Below are positions 1 to 6,999 of a stretch of 64,000 nucleotides of DNA, in pieces. The DNA is taken from contig CP064979.1 in NCBI GenBank assembly GCA_016699575.1, positions 2,790,001 through 2,854,000 of the forward strand, in the 5' to 3' direction. The stretch is from Flavobacteriales bacterium. GTDB taxonomy: Bacteria > Bacteroidota > Bacteroidia > Flavobacteriales_F > PHOS-HE28. Each line of letters opens with the position of its first letter. Within the stretch, counting starts at the first letter, position 1. Position numbers and translations under genes: made by a program. A model generated the notes under the pieces. The model had not been told where the DNA came from, made no database searches, and worked only from the letters and a program-made list of their open reading frames with translations.

Positions 1-507
1 AAGAAGGGCCATGACCTCGTGCTGATGACCCGCGCGGGCTTCGGTTTCCTGGGTCGCTACAACAAGAACATGGGCGATTCGCCCTTCGAGCGCTTCTACC
101 TCGGTGGCAGCGGCCTGAGCGGATTCTCATTGGACGGCCGTGAGATCATCGCCTTGCGCGGTTACGACGACAACGCCATCACTGAGCGCAGCGCAAGCGG
201 TCGTGTGGTCGGTTCGCAGTTCATCACCAAATACACCACCGAACTGCGGTTCCCGATATCGCTCAACCCCAGCGCCACCATTTACATGCTGGCCTTTGCC
301 GAAGCAGGCAACACATGGGGCAACTTCGACCGTTTCGATCCGTTCAGCCTGTACAAAAGCGCGGGCTTCGGTCTTCGTCTGAACCTTCCCATGTTCGGTC
401 CCATGGGCCTCGATTACGGCTGGCGCCTCGATGACGTGCCGTCCGTGCCCAGCATGGCCAAGAGCCAGTTCCACTTCTCCATCGGCATCGACCTGGGCGA
501 GCTCTGA
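1..507 (+). CDS. bamA: Outer-membrane assembly factor BamA/Omp85, C-terminal part
   Basis: This is the last 168 residues of an Omp85-type barrel; the gene enters from the left edge in frame. BamA folds and inserts beta-barrel proteins into the outer membrane. The fragment has the features of a C-terminal Omp85 barrel: a glycine-rich segment around 'RFYLGGSGLSGF' (residues ~27-38), the RGYDD segment near residue 53, and a final strand pair around 'GPMGLDYGW' ending in alternating hydrophobic residues. Downstream genes encode two periplasmic OmpH chaperones, the usual partners of bamA in Bacteroidota, which supports BamA over a generic Omp85 such as TamA. The N-terminal POTRA domains lie outside the window, so TamA is not fully excluded. 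Confidence 0.9.
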   Translation, partial: KKGHDLVLMTRAGFGFLGRYNKNMGDSPFERFYLGGSGLSGFSLDGREIIALRGYDDNAITERSASGRVVGSQFITKYTTELRFPISLNPSATIYMLAFAEAGNTWGNFDRFDPFSLYKSAGFGLRLNLPMFGPMGLDYGWRLDDVPSVPSMAKSQFHFSIGIDLGEL

Positions 508-517
508 GCCGCCCGCT

Positions 518-525
518 TACATTCG
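518..525 (+). promoter_or_regulatory. -7 promoter-like element TACATTCG
   Basis: The octamer TACATTCG lies 12 nt before the ompH start codon. It matches the Bacteroidota -7 consensus TAnnTTTG with one C change that recurs at many starts in this window. No clear -33 TTG is visible. The gene may also be read through from bamA. Confidence 0.45.
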
Positions 526-537
526 ACACCCTTCACC

Positions 538-1200
538 ATGAAGCGCTTCCTCTTCCTGACCATCGCAGCACTGATGATCGCTGCGCCGATGGTATCGTTG
601 GCCCAGACCAAGATCGCCTTCGTGGACACCAAGTACATCCTGGAGCGCATGCCGGAGTACGAGACCGCGCAGAAAGAACTCGACCGCCTGAGCGCTCAGT
701 GGCAGGCCGAAGTGGAGGAACGCCACGCCATGATCAAGCGTATGCGTGATGCCTACAACGCGGAGGCCATCCTGCTCACCGAGGAGATGAAGAAGAGCCG
801 CATGGAGGACATCGAGAAACGCGAGCGTGAAGCACGCGATCTCCAGAAGAAGCGCTTCGGTGTGGGTGGTGACATCTTCAAGAAGCGGCAGGAGCTCATC
901 CAGCCCATCCAGGACCAGATCTACCAGGCGGTGAAGGAGATTGCCGGAACCCAGTACGCCGCTGTTTTCGAGCTCGGTGGCGCCAGTGGCATCCTGTTTG
1001 CCAGCCAGAAGTGGGACAAGACCGGCGCCGTGATGCGCAAGCTTGGCCTGAAGGACGACAAGGACACCGACAGTGGAAATACCCGTGGCAACGATGAGGA
1101 GGAGGGTGGCGGCGGCGGCAGCGACGATGCCCCGAAGGAGGAGGCACCGCGCGGCGGCGGGAACGATGGCGGTGGAAACACGATCAGCAAACCCCGATAA
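538..1200 (+). CDS. OmpH/Skp family periplasmic chaperone 1
   Basis: A 220-residue Skp-like protein expected to hold unfolded outer-membrane proteins in the periplasm for delivery to BamA. A Sec signal peptide spans residues ~1-22 (MKRFLFL..., cut after 'SLAQ'). It is followed by the conserved 'KIAFVDTKYILERMPEYETAQKEL' region (residues ~25-48), a long charged coiled coil, and a second helix around 'IQPIQDQIYQAVKEIA'. The family is usually ~165-200 residues. The extra length is an acidic, Gly-rich tail (residues ~175-220, with runs of E and G), which is unusual and probably disordered. It lies 30 nt after bamA and 46 nt before a second ompH, forming a probable operon that continues to murI. 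Confidence 0.9.
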   Translation: MKRFLFLTIAALMIAAPMVSLAQTKIAFVDTKYILERMPEYETAQKELDRLSAQWQAEVEERHAMIKRMRDAYNAEAILLTEEMKKSRMEDIEKREREARDLQKKRFGVGGDIFKKRQELIQPIQDQIYQAVKEIAGTQYAAVFELGGASGILFASQKWDKTGAVMRKLGLKDDKDTDSGNTRGNDEEEGGGGGSDDAPKEEAPRGGGNDGGGNTISKPR

Positions 1201-1246
1201 CAAGCAAGGACCACTTACCCTTGGTCCCCTCAACCCTGAACAGAAG

Positions 1247-1747
1247 ATGAAGAAGTTCCTTACCGCAGCAGCCCTTGTGATGATCACCGCCATGCCCGGC
1301 ATGGCCCAAGGCAAGCTCGGCCATATCGACATGAAGACGCTGATGCTGGCCCTGCCAGAACGGGCTCAGGCTGAGGCCAAGATGCAGGAGGTAGCGCAAA
1401 GCCTCGATGCCCGCATCAAGGCCATGGGCGCTGAGTATGACGCTCGGCGCAACGAACTGCAGGCCAAGCAGAACATGACCGAAACGGAAAAGAGCATGGC
1501 CATCGATGAACTGCAGGGCATGGAGCAGCGCATCGTTGCCGCGCAGGAAAAGGCCCAGGAAGACCTGGCCAAACTGCAGGATGAACTGCTGAAGCCCATG
1601 GTTGACCGTGCCAACGGAGCGGTGAAAGCCGTGGCCGAGGAAGGCAAGTACACCTACATCTTCGACAGCAGTGTGGGCATCGTCCTGTACTTCGACGGCG
1701 GGGACGACGTGATGGCGAAGGTGAAGGCCAAGCTCGGCATCCAATAA
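1247..1747 (+). CDS. OmpH/Skp family periplasmic chaperone 2
   Basis: A 166-residue OmpH/Skp protein. The chosen ATG gives a clean signal peptide (MKKFLTAAALVMITAMPGMAQ) followed by 'KLGHIDMKTLMLALPERAQAEAKMQ', the family's N-terminal strand and start of the coiled coil. The open frame extends upstream to 1073, but that part overlaps the first ompH and encodes Arg/Ala-rich sequence with no signal peptide, so it is rejected. A central coiled coil (residues ~40-110) carries the alternating A/E/K pattern, and the C-terminal strand ends 'KVKAKLGIQ'. It has the normal family length and lacks the acidic tail of its neighbour. Tandem ompH copies after bamA are common in Bacteroidota. murI begins 3 nt after its stop codon. 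Confidence 0.92.
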   Translation: MKKFLTAAALVMITAMPGMAQGKLGHIDMKTLMLALPERAQAEAKMQEVAQSLDARIKAMGAEYDARRNELQAKQNMTETEKSMAIDELQGMEQRIVAAQEKAQEDLAKLQDELLKPMVDRANGAVKAVAEEGKYTYIFDSSVGIVLYFDGGDDVMAKVKAKLGIQ

Positions 1748-1750
1748 GGC

Positions 1751-2572
1751 ATGAGCACGGGCGACACCCGTCCGATCGGCATTTTCGATAGCGGCATCGG
1801 CGGCCTCACCGTCGCCAAAGCCATACGGCAGGCGCTCCCCGCGGAGCGCCTGCTCTATTTCGGCGATAACGCGCATATCCCGTACGGCGATAAGACCAAC
1901 GCCGAGATCCTGCGCCTGAGCCGGGGCATTACCCACGCTCTGTTGGAGCGAGGCAGCAAGCTCATCGTCATCGCGTGCAACACGGCCAGTGCTGCCGCCC
2001 TGAAGCCATTGCGCGAAGAGCTCCCGCAAGTGGTTTTCGTGGGCATGGAGCCTGCCGTGAAACCTGCAGTCGAGCATACCCGCACCGGCGTGGTCGGCGT
2101 CATCGCCACCGTGGCCACCGTGCAGGGCGAAGTGTTCGCCAGCATCGTGGAACGGTTCGCACAGGACGTGAAGGTCATCAAGCAGGCCTGCCCGGGACTG
2201 GTCCGGCAGATCGAAGCCGGTGAGCTGTACACGCCGGAAACAGAAGCCATGCTGCGGGGATGGTTGGATCCGATGGCGGAACAAGGCATCGATGCCTTGG
2301 TCCTCGGATGCACGCACTACCCGTTCGTACGGCCGCTCATCGAGCGCATCGTTGGTCCGGCAGTGCGCGTCATCGACCCCGCGCCCGCCATCGCACGCCG
2401 CGTGGAGCACGTGTTGCGTGAAGCAGGGGCGCTTGCCACGTCAGGCCACGGTCGGTTGGAGTGCCACACGAGCGGCGATCCCGTGCTCTTCCGATCCTTG
2501 ATGGAAACCTTGGATGTGGAATGCGACGCGCTTGATGCGGCGTTCTGGGTGGAAGATCAGCTCGTTCTCTGA
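1751..2572 (+). CDS. murI: Glutamate racemase
   Basis: MurI interconverts L- and D-glutamate, supplying the D-Glu that MurD adds to the peptidoglycan stem. It is a 273-residue cytoplasmic protein of normal length. Visible motifs are the N-terminal 'GIFDSGIGGLTV' (residues ~9-20, with the catalytic-site Asp and Ser), 'FGDNAHIPYG' (~36-45), 'IACNTASA' with the first catalytic Cys (~75), and 'LGCTHYPF' with the second (~185-192). Both cysteines required for two-base racemisation are present. It is the last gene of the bamA-ompH-ompH-murI group; the next gene is convergent, 15 nt beyond the stop. Confidence 0.96.
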   Translation: MSTGDTRPIGIFDSGIGGLTVAKAIRQALPAERLLYFGDNAHIPYGDKTNAEILRLSRGITHALLERGSKLIVIACNTASAAALKPLREELPQVVFVGMEPAVKPAVEHTRTGVVGVIATVATVQGEVFASIVERFAQDVKVIKQACPGLVRQIEAGELYTPETEAMLRGWLDPMAEQGIDALVLGCTHYPFVRPLIERIVGPAVRVIDPAPAIARRVEHVLREAGALATSGHGRLECHTSGDPVLFRSLMETLDVECDALDAAFWVEDQLVL

Positions 2573-2587
2573 ACGTCCGCCCGGTGT

Positions 2588-3103
2588 CTACGACCTGTAC
2601 CAGCTGGCGTACTTCAGGTAGTTCCCCGCGATCCGCTCGATCTCGTTCTTGCTGAGGTCCTCGCCGACGGCCCGCACGCGCTTGCCGGGAACGCCGGTCA
2701 CCAGGCTGCCGGGTTCTATCACGGTGCCTTGCAGCACCACGGCGCCTGCCGCCACAACGCTTCCCTCGCCGATCACAGCATGGTCCATCACGATGGCTCC
2801 CATGCCGATGAGCACCTTGTCGTGGATGGTGCAGCCGTGGACGATGGCGCTATGCCCGATGCTCACGTCGTTGCCGATGGTGAGCGCCGCACGCTGATAA
2901 GTGCAATGCAGCATGGCCAGGTCCTGGATGTTGGTGCGGTGGCCGATGCGGATGGCGTTCACATCGCCGCGGATCACGGCGTTGTACCACACGCTGCACT
3001 GGTCGCCCATCACCACGTCGCCGATCACCACGGCTGTTTCCGCTAGGAAGACATCGTTCCCAAATTGCGGTGTCGTGCCGTTCAACGCGCGTACCAAGGC
3101 CAT
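2588..3103 (-). CDS. Gamma-carbonic-anhydrase-like hexapeptide-repeat protein
   Basis: A 171-residue left-handed beta-helix protein of the gamma-class carbonic anhydrase/YrdA/PaaY type. The start at 3103 gives 'MALVRALNGTTPQFGNDVFLAETAVVIGDV', the usual family start; an upstream extension to 3208 reads Arg/Pro-rich sequence and overlaps the preceding gene. Hexapeptide repeats run through most of the chain ('IGDVVMGDQCSVWYNAVIRGD', 'IGHRTNIQDLAMLH', 'IGNDVSIGHSAIVHGCTI'). The three metal-ligand histidines are all present, in 'MLHC', 'IGHSA' and 'IVHGC'. Carbonic anhydrase activity is possible but unproven for this subfamily. It is the last gene of a four-gene minus-strand cluster, starting one base after the HMA gene stops, so it may share metal-responsive expression. 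Confidence 0.9.
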   Translation of the reverse strand: MALVRALNGTTPQFGNDVFLAETAVVIGDVVMGDQCSVWYNAVIRGDVNAIRIGHRTNIQDLAMLHCTYQRAALTIGNDVSIGHSAIVHGCTIHDKVLIGMGAIVMDHAVIGEGSVVAAGAVVLQGTVIEPGSLVTGVPGKRVRAVGEDLSKNEIERIAGNYLKYASWYRS

Positions 3104-3104
3104 C

Positions 3105-3455
3105 TCAGTTGCCGGTCTTGGGTTTTCCGCAGCCTTCCTTCTGGCAGCAGGCCGGCAATTTTTTGAACGCGGCCTCATCGCCCGGCACATCGTCGGCGGA
3201 GTATCCAAGCTTGCTGATCGCTACGCGGATCTTCTCCGGGCTCGTCTTGGTCTCGTCGTATTGAACGTGCACCATGGAGTCGTCAAGGTGCACATCCACC
3301 TTCTTCACGCCCTTTTCGTAGATGAGCTCCGTTTCGATGGTCTTCTCGCAAATGTCACAGATGGTGCTCGTCTTGATGTCGAGGCTGGCGATGTTCTTCT
3401 GCGCGCTGGCGCCCAAAGCGAGCAGTAGCGCTAGGGAGGTCAACAGGGTTTTCAT
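3105..3455 (-). CDS. Secreted heavy-metal-associated (HMA) domain protein
   Basis: A 116-residue exported protein with a single HMA (ferredoxin-fold, MerP/CopZ-like) domain. The signal peptide is 'MKTLLTSLALLLALGASAQ'. The HMA core has the metal-binding 'CDIC' CxxC motif near residue 34, the internal 'KGVKKVDVHLDDSMVHVQYDE' strand-helix unit, and 'KIRVAISKLGYSADD'. The C-terminal tail adds a second Cys-rich group, 'LPACCQKEGCGKPK', which could bind another metal ion. Its position 14 nt after a TonB-dependent receptor and downstream of a Cys-rich secreted protein suggests periplasmic transfer of copper or another soft metal imported by the receptor. Metal specificity cannot be read from the sequence. 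The ATG at 3455 was chosen because it opens the signal peptide. Confidence 0.88.
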   Translation of the reverse strand: MKTLLTSLALLLALGASAQKNIASLDIKTSTICDICEKTIETELIYEKGVKKVDVHLDDSMVHVQYDETKTSPEKIRVAISKLGYSADDVPGDEAAFKKLPACCQKEGCGKPKTGN

Positions 3456-3469
3456 GGTGAGGTTGCCGT

Positions 3470-5698
3470 TCACTCGGCAGTGTTGTTTTTCTTTTTGTTG
3501 ATGGCGTAACGGAAGCCACCGTAGAACATGCGTCCGTTGGTGGGTCCCCAAATGATGCTGGCGTCAAAGTCCGGGCCATAGGGGTTGGCCGGGTCGATGA
3601 TCTGCTGGTGTTGCATGTAGTCGGTGAGGTTCTCCGCCCCGAAGTAAAGCTCCACAGGGCCGAACACGCGGCTGACTTGGGCGTGCAGTACGAAGTAGTC
3701 CGGCGCACGCACTTCGAAGTGGTGCGCTTCCACGTTTCCGGACAAGTCGGGGATGCGGCTGCTGCCGAACCAGTTGAGCGTGATGTCAGCACGCCACTTC
3801 TCGTTCGGACTGGTGAAGGCCAGGTCGGCCATGGCCCGGTGCTCAGGAACGAACGGCCGCTGGAGCAGGCGTCCGCTGTACGTGGTGCGCGCATCATACC
3901 AGCGGTAGGCCAGTTTCAGTTGCAACGGTCGGATGAGTTCGATCTGCACATCGGCCTGCACGGTGTTGGCGTAGGACGGTCCATCGAGGTTGTAGATGCG
4001 CAGCTCATGTGCGCTGGCGTCCATGTCGGTCACCACTTGGTGCGTGAACTCCGTTCGGTACGCATCCACGTTGAAAGCCCACTTGCGTTGCAGCCATTTG
4101 AACTTGTGTGTGAAGGCTATGCCGAAGTTCCACGAGCGCTCCGCATCGAGGTCTTCAGGGACGATCACATCCCTTGAACTGGCCAGGGCACCGGCATTCT
4201 CCACGAACGGGTTCGCACTTCTCAACGCATGCCCGCCCGATGCGCGTAGTGCAGTCAACGGACCGAGGTCGTACTTAAGGTGAAGCCGCGGCGAGAGGAA
4301 GTTGCCGTACCGGTCGTTCATGTCGAAGCGCAGGCCGCTGACTGCTGTGAAGGCGCCGCGCTTCAGGGTGTGCTCCGCGAACGCGCCGGGAATGCGCTCG
4401 GTACGCCCGAACGTGCTGTCGCGGTATTGCTCGGCGAAATCCGCGTAGTTGAAGGAGAGCCCGGCCTTCAGCTGGTCGTTGCCATCGCGCAGCAACTGCT
4501 GGTAGATCGCGCTCAATGAGCCGCTGTGTTCCTTGCCTTGGTGGCTGCGGATCCCGTAGGTCGCATCCGAGGTGTGCTGCCTGAAGTTACCGATGAAACC
4601 CATGCTGCGTGTGGCATCGTTGCGGAAGACGAAGCCGCCCTTTGCGAACAGGTCCACCATCTCGTTCAGGATGTTCACCCCGTAGCGCGGAATCGCCGGG
4701 CCCACGTCAGCATCGCGCTGCACTTCGCCCCCAATACGTTCGTCGTTAACATATCGTAGACCGATGTGCGCATCGCTGCCATTGCCCTCGTACTGCACAC
4801 GGTCCAGGATGTTGATGCGGCGGTTCAGCGGATTGTCCAGGAACCCGTCCTTGTTCTGGTCCAGTTGCGTGCCGTTGAAGTTGCCGTGAACCATCAGCAG
4901 GTTGTGCCACGCGCTGTCGATGCGTTGTGCACTGTGCACGTTCGCTTCAAAGCGTCCCTGGCTGTTGCCGTACATGTACACGAAGAGCGGCTCGGCTGCA
5001 CGGGGCTGGAGCAGGCCCAGGTCGATCTGTCCCGTCATACTGCTGAAGCCGTTCACCACGGGGCCTGTGCCCTTGCTCACGTTGATCCCATGGATCCACG
5101 GACCGGGCAACAGGGTGAGGCCGTACGTGCTGCTCAGGCCGCGCAGGAACGGGATGTTCTCCACGCTGATCAGCGCGTACTTCCCATCGAGCCCGAGCAT
5201 TTTGATGGCCTTCGTTCCGCTCACGGCATCGGCGTAGTTCACGTCAACCGTGGCATTGGTCTCGAAGCTCTCGCTCAGGTCGCAGCATGCCGCCCGCTTC
5301 AATTCCTTCTGAGTGATGCGCTCGCTGTTGATCGGGTCGCGCGTGTTGAGCAGCACGCCTTGTTGGCGTTCCACAATGCGGGCGCCGCCGAGCTCCTTCA
5401 CGGGCTGAAGGGTGAAGCTCAGAGGGCCGACCGGTGCTGCGCCAAGCCGGAGCGTATCGTTCGCGTAACCATCGGCCATTACCACGAGCTGGGCCGGCCA
5501 AACCGGTGCGGACGTTATGGTGAAGGCGCCCTTGTCGTTGGTGCTTGTGGACAGGACACTGCCGTCCCACTTCACTGTGGCGAACGGAACGGGGACGGTG
5601 CCATCGCGCTGTTGGCCCAGTACAACGCCGGTGATGTCCTGAGCTCGTGCGAGCAGCGGGATCAAGAGGATGAGGATGGAAAACGTTCTTGGTTGCAT
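3470..5698 (-). CDS. TonB-dependent receptor, probable metal uptake
   Basis: A 742-residue outer-membrane receptor. From the ATG at 5698 there is a signal peptide (MQPRTFSILILLIPLLARAQ), then a carboxypeptidase-regulatory-like beta-sandwich (residues ~20-100, 'ITGVVLGQQRDGTVPVPFATV'). A plug domain follows (~105-230, 'VDVNYADAVSGTKAIKMLGLDG', 'SVENIPFLRGLSSTYGL', 'KGTGPVVNGFSSMTGQIDLGL'), then a large barrel whose last strands include 'GAENLTDYMQ'. The plug-barrel architecture imports ligands using TonB energy. The neighbours are a Cys-rich secreted protein upstream and a secreted HMA protein downstream, which points to a metal or metal-chelate substrate (inference). The extreme C-terminus is short and polar ('NKKKNNTAE') instead of ending in an aromatic residue, an oddity for a barrel. 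Confidence 0.92.
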   Translation of the reverse strand: MQPRTFSILILLIPLLARAQDITGVVLGQQRDGTVPVPFATVKWDGSVLSTSTNDKGAFTITSAPVWPAQLVVMADGYANDTLRLGAAPVGPLSFTLQPVKELGGARIVERQQGVLLNTRDPINSERITQKELKRAACCDLSESFETNATVDVNYADAVSGTKAIKMLGLDGKYALISVENIPFLRGLSSTYGLTLLPGPWIHGINVSKGTGPVVNGFSSMTGQIDLGLLQPRAAEPLFVYMYGNSQGRFEANVHSAQRIDSAWHNLLMVHGNFNGTQLDQNKDGFLDNPLNRRINILDRVQYEGNGSDAHIGLRYVNDERIGGEVQRDADVGPAIPRYGVNILNEMVDLFAKGGFVFRNDATRSMGFIGNFRQHTSDATYGIRSHQGKEHSGSLSAIYQQLLRDGNDQLKAGLSFNYADFAEQYRDSTFGRTERIPGAFAEHTLKRGAFTAVSGLRFDMNDRYGNFLSPRLHLKYDLGPLTALRASGGHALRSANPFVENAGALASSRDVIVPEDLDAERSWNFGIAFTHKFKWLQRKWAFNVDAYRTEFTHQVVTDMDASAHELRIYNLDGPSYANTVQADVQIELIRPLQLKLAYRWYDARTTYSGRLLQRPFVPEHRAMADLAFTSPNEKWRADITLNWFGSSRIPDLSGNVEAHHFEVRAPDYFVLHAQVSRVFGPVELYFGAENLTDYMQHQQIIDPANPYGPDFDASIIWGPTNGRMFYGGFRYAINKKKNNTAE

Positions 5699-5771
5699 GA
5701 CTTCTTCCGGAATGAATGGAGGGAAAACGGCAGCGTGACCGCGATCCTGCACGGCACGCACGGAAGAAGTC
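5699..5771 (-). promoter_or_regulatory. Inverted repeat that could sequester the receptor's ribosome-binding site
   Basis: Perfect 11-bp inverted repeat: CGGAAGAAGTC at 5761-5771 and GACTTCTTCCG at 5699-5709. On the minus-strand mRNA the 3' arm contains the purine-rich GGAAGAAG that directly precedes the receptor ATG (5698). The 5' arm begins two bases after the stop codon of the upstream gene (5774). Base-pairing would hide the ribosome-binding site, and a ribosome terminating on the upstream gene could open it. Translational coupling or metal-dependent control is an inference. Confidence 0.5.
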
Positions 5772-5773
5772 CC

Positions 5774-6172
5774 TTACAAGCGGAAGATGCTCAGGCGGCT
5801 GAGCCGCTCGGGTGCGCGCAACGGTGGCGCGCGGTCGGCGGCGGCGATGGTCGCCACGGCACCAACAAAGAGGTTCGCGGGTTCGACGAACTCCGCCACC
5901 AAAGGTTGGTCGACCACCAGCTTGAAGCCTTGCGCCACCACATGGTCGTTGAGGTCGGCGGTGGCCTCACTGTGCACACAGCACGCCGCCCGCAACTGCG
6001 GCTGGTCGGAGGCCTGCTCGTTGTCGCAGCAATCCTCCACATGCCCCACCTCCACGGCACTACGCCCGCTCATGAGGCAGGTGGTGCGGCACACCGTCGG
6101 CGCCAACGCAGCCGCCAGCAGCACAAAGGCAGCCAATAGGGCGGAGAGGCGAACGGAACGGTGGTGGGCCAT
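5774..6172 (-). CDS. Small Cys-rich secreted protein (HYC_CC_PP-like)
   Basis: A 132-residue exported protein, first gene of the minus-strand metal cluster. The N-terminus (MAHHRSVRLSALLAAFVLLAAALAP) is a signal peptide or anchor. The mature part contains 'VCRTTC', 'VGHVEDCCDNE' and 'RAACCVHSE', i.e. paired cysteines next to histidines. The C-terminal 'DRAPPLRAP' is Pro-rich. This layout resembles small Bacteroidota proteins named for their His-Cys, Cys-Cys and Pro-Pro motifs, which sit beside TonB receptors; I recognise the pattern but cannot confirm the family. A role in binding a soft metal in the periplasm or at the surface is inferred from the cysteines and the neighbours. The ATG at 6172 is preceded by TACTTTCG at 7 nt. 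Confidence 0.75.
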   Translation of the reverse strand: MAHHRSVRLSALLAAFVLLAAALAPTVCRTTCLMSGRSAVEVGHVEDCCDNEQASDQPQLRAACCVHSEATADLNDHVVAQGFKLVVDQPLVAEFVEPANLFVGAVATIAAADRAPPLRAPERLSRLSIFRL

Positions 6173-6179
6173 GCTGGTG

Positions 6180-6187
6180 CGAAAGTA
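6180..6187 (-). promoter_or_regulatory. -7 promoter-like element TACTTTCG for the metal cluster
   Basis: TACTTTCG on the minus strand ends 7 nt before the start codon at 6172, matching the Bacteroidota -7 consensus with the C variant used in this genome. It implies a very short leader for the four-gene metal cluster. Confidence 0.6.
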
Positions 6188-6256
6188 GAGCGCCCGCAGA
6201 ACGCCCGCTGCCCTGGATGGGTTCGGCCTTGGAAGCCTTCGGGTTTTTTGGCAGCC

Positions 6257-6264
6257 TACCTTCG
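6257..6264 (+). promoter_or_regulatory. -7 promoter-like element TACCTTCG for the nfu gene
   Basis: TACCTTCG ends 7 nt before the ATG at 6272. With the divergent TACTTTCG at 6180-6187 it forms a compact divergent promoter region of about 100 bp. Confidence 0.6.
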
Positions 6265-6271
6265 CCCCGCC

Positions 6272-6883
6272 ATGGAAACCGCCACCCGCAAGCCCTACAC
6301 GGTGTACGCCGAAAGCACGCCGAACCCGGCCACGCTCCGCTACGTCACCAACCTGCCGCTGCTCCCAGAGGGCCGCATGCTGGAGTTCACGAGCCCCCAG
6401 GAAGCGGAAGGCATTTCGCCCCTGGCCGAGAAGATCTTCAACTTGCCCTTCGTCACTGGGGTGTTCCTCGGGAGCAACTTCATCACGGTTACCAAGAACA
6501 ACAGCGTGGATTGGGACCTGGTGCAACTCGAACTGCGCGAGTACATCCAGGACTACCTGCGTGAAGATGGCCGCGTGCTGAACACCGATATCAGCGCCAC
6601 GGACATGCAGAAGGCCGAGCAGCGCGCCGTGAGCCATGCCGAACCGATCGGTGAGGATGATGCGCGTATCATCAATGTGCTCGATGAATACGTGAAGCCC
6701 AATGTCGAGAACGACGGCGGCCATATCGCCTTCCGCTCGTTCAAGGATGGCGTGGTCACCGTGCAATTGCAGGGCTCGTGCAGTGGCTGCCCCAGCAGCA
6801 TGGTCACGCTGAAGGGCGGCATCGAGAACCTGCTGCGCCAGATGGTGCCAGGGGTAAGGGAGGTGGTGGCTGAGGAGGTGTGA
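6272..6883 (+). CDS. Nfu-type iron-sulfur cluster carrier
   Basis: A 203-residue protein with an N-terminal Nfu domain ('AESTPNPATLRYVTN', residues ~11-25) and a C-terminal NifU-like domain carrying 'CSGCPSS' (~170-176). The CxxC pair bridges a 4Fe-4S cluster between two subunits. It probably carries clusters from a scaffold to target enzymes in the cytoplasm. The ATG at 6272 follows a TACCTTCG element; an open extension to 6161 is Arg/Pro/Trp-rich and antisense to the neighbouring signal peptide. A shorter protein with only the NifU-like domain is encoded at 27320-27610, so the window has two members of this family. The ancestral eukaryotic Nfu1 has the same two-domain order. Confidence 0.92.
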   Translation: METATRKPYTVYAESTPNPATLRYVTNLPLLPEGRMLEFTSPQEAEGISPLAEKIFNLPFVTGVFLGSNFITVTKNNSVDWDLVQLELREYIQDYLREDGRVLNTDISATDMQKAEQRAVSHAEPIGEDDARIINVLDEYVKPNVENDGGHIAFRSFKDGVVTVQLQGSCSGCPSSMVTLKGGIENLLRQMVPGVREVVAEEV

Positions 6884-6885
6884 AG

Positions 6886-6954
6886 CCATTGTTCCATGTG
6901 ACCATATGACCATGTGCGGGGGTATTGATGGGCACATGGAACAATGGTCACATG
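6886..6954. repeat. Word hairpin A: inverted array of 8-nt words
   Basis: The left arm (6887-6918) is four consecutive octamers of the form CATNTGNC: CATTGTTC, then CATGTGAC, then CATATGAC, then CATGTGCG. The right arm (6931-6954) holds three octamers of the same class in reverse orientation. A perfect 15-bp inverted repeat joins 6886-6900 to 6933-6947. It fills the gap between nfu and the next co-directional gene. The same octamer class recurs at 46545-46627. Confidence 0.8.
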
Positions 6955-6999
6955 TGCATTCGTAGGACCTTCCGCATCCTATGGTCAAACAACACGATC

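Noticed and set aside
1184..2410. A 408-residue minus-strand frame over ompH2 and murI
   Set aside because: The plus-strand genes have complete motifs and a signal peptide; the reverse frame is His/Arg/Gly-rich without pattern.
4766..6139. A 457-residue plus-strand frame over the receptor and Cys-rich genes
   Set aside because: No signal peptide, domain or codon pattern; the minus strand has clear gene features and tight spacing.
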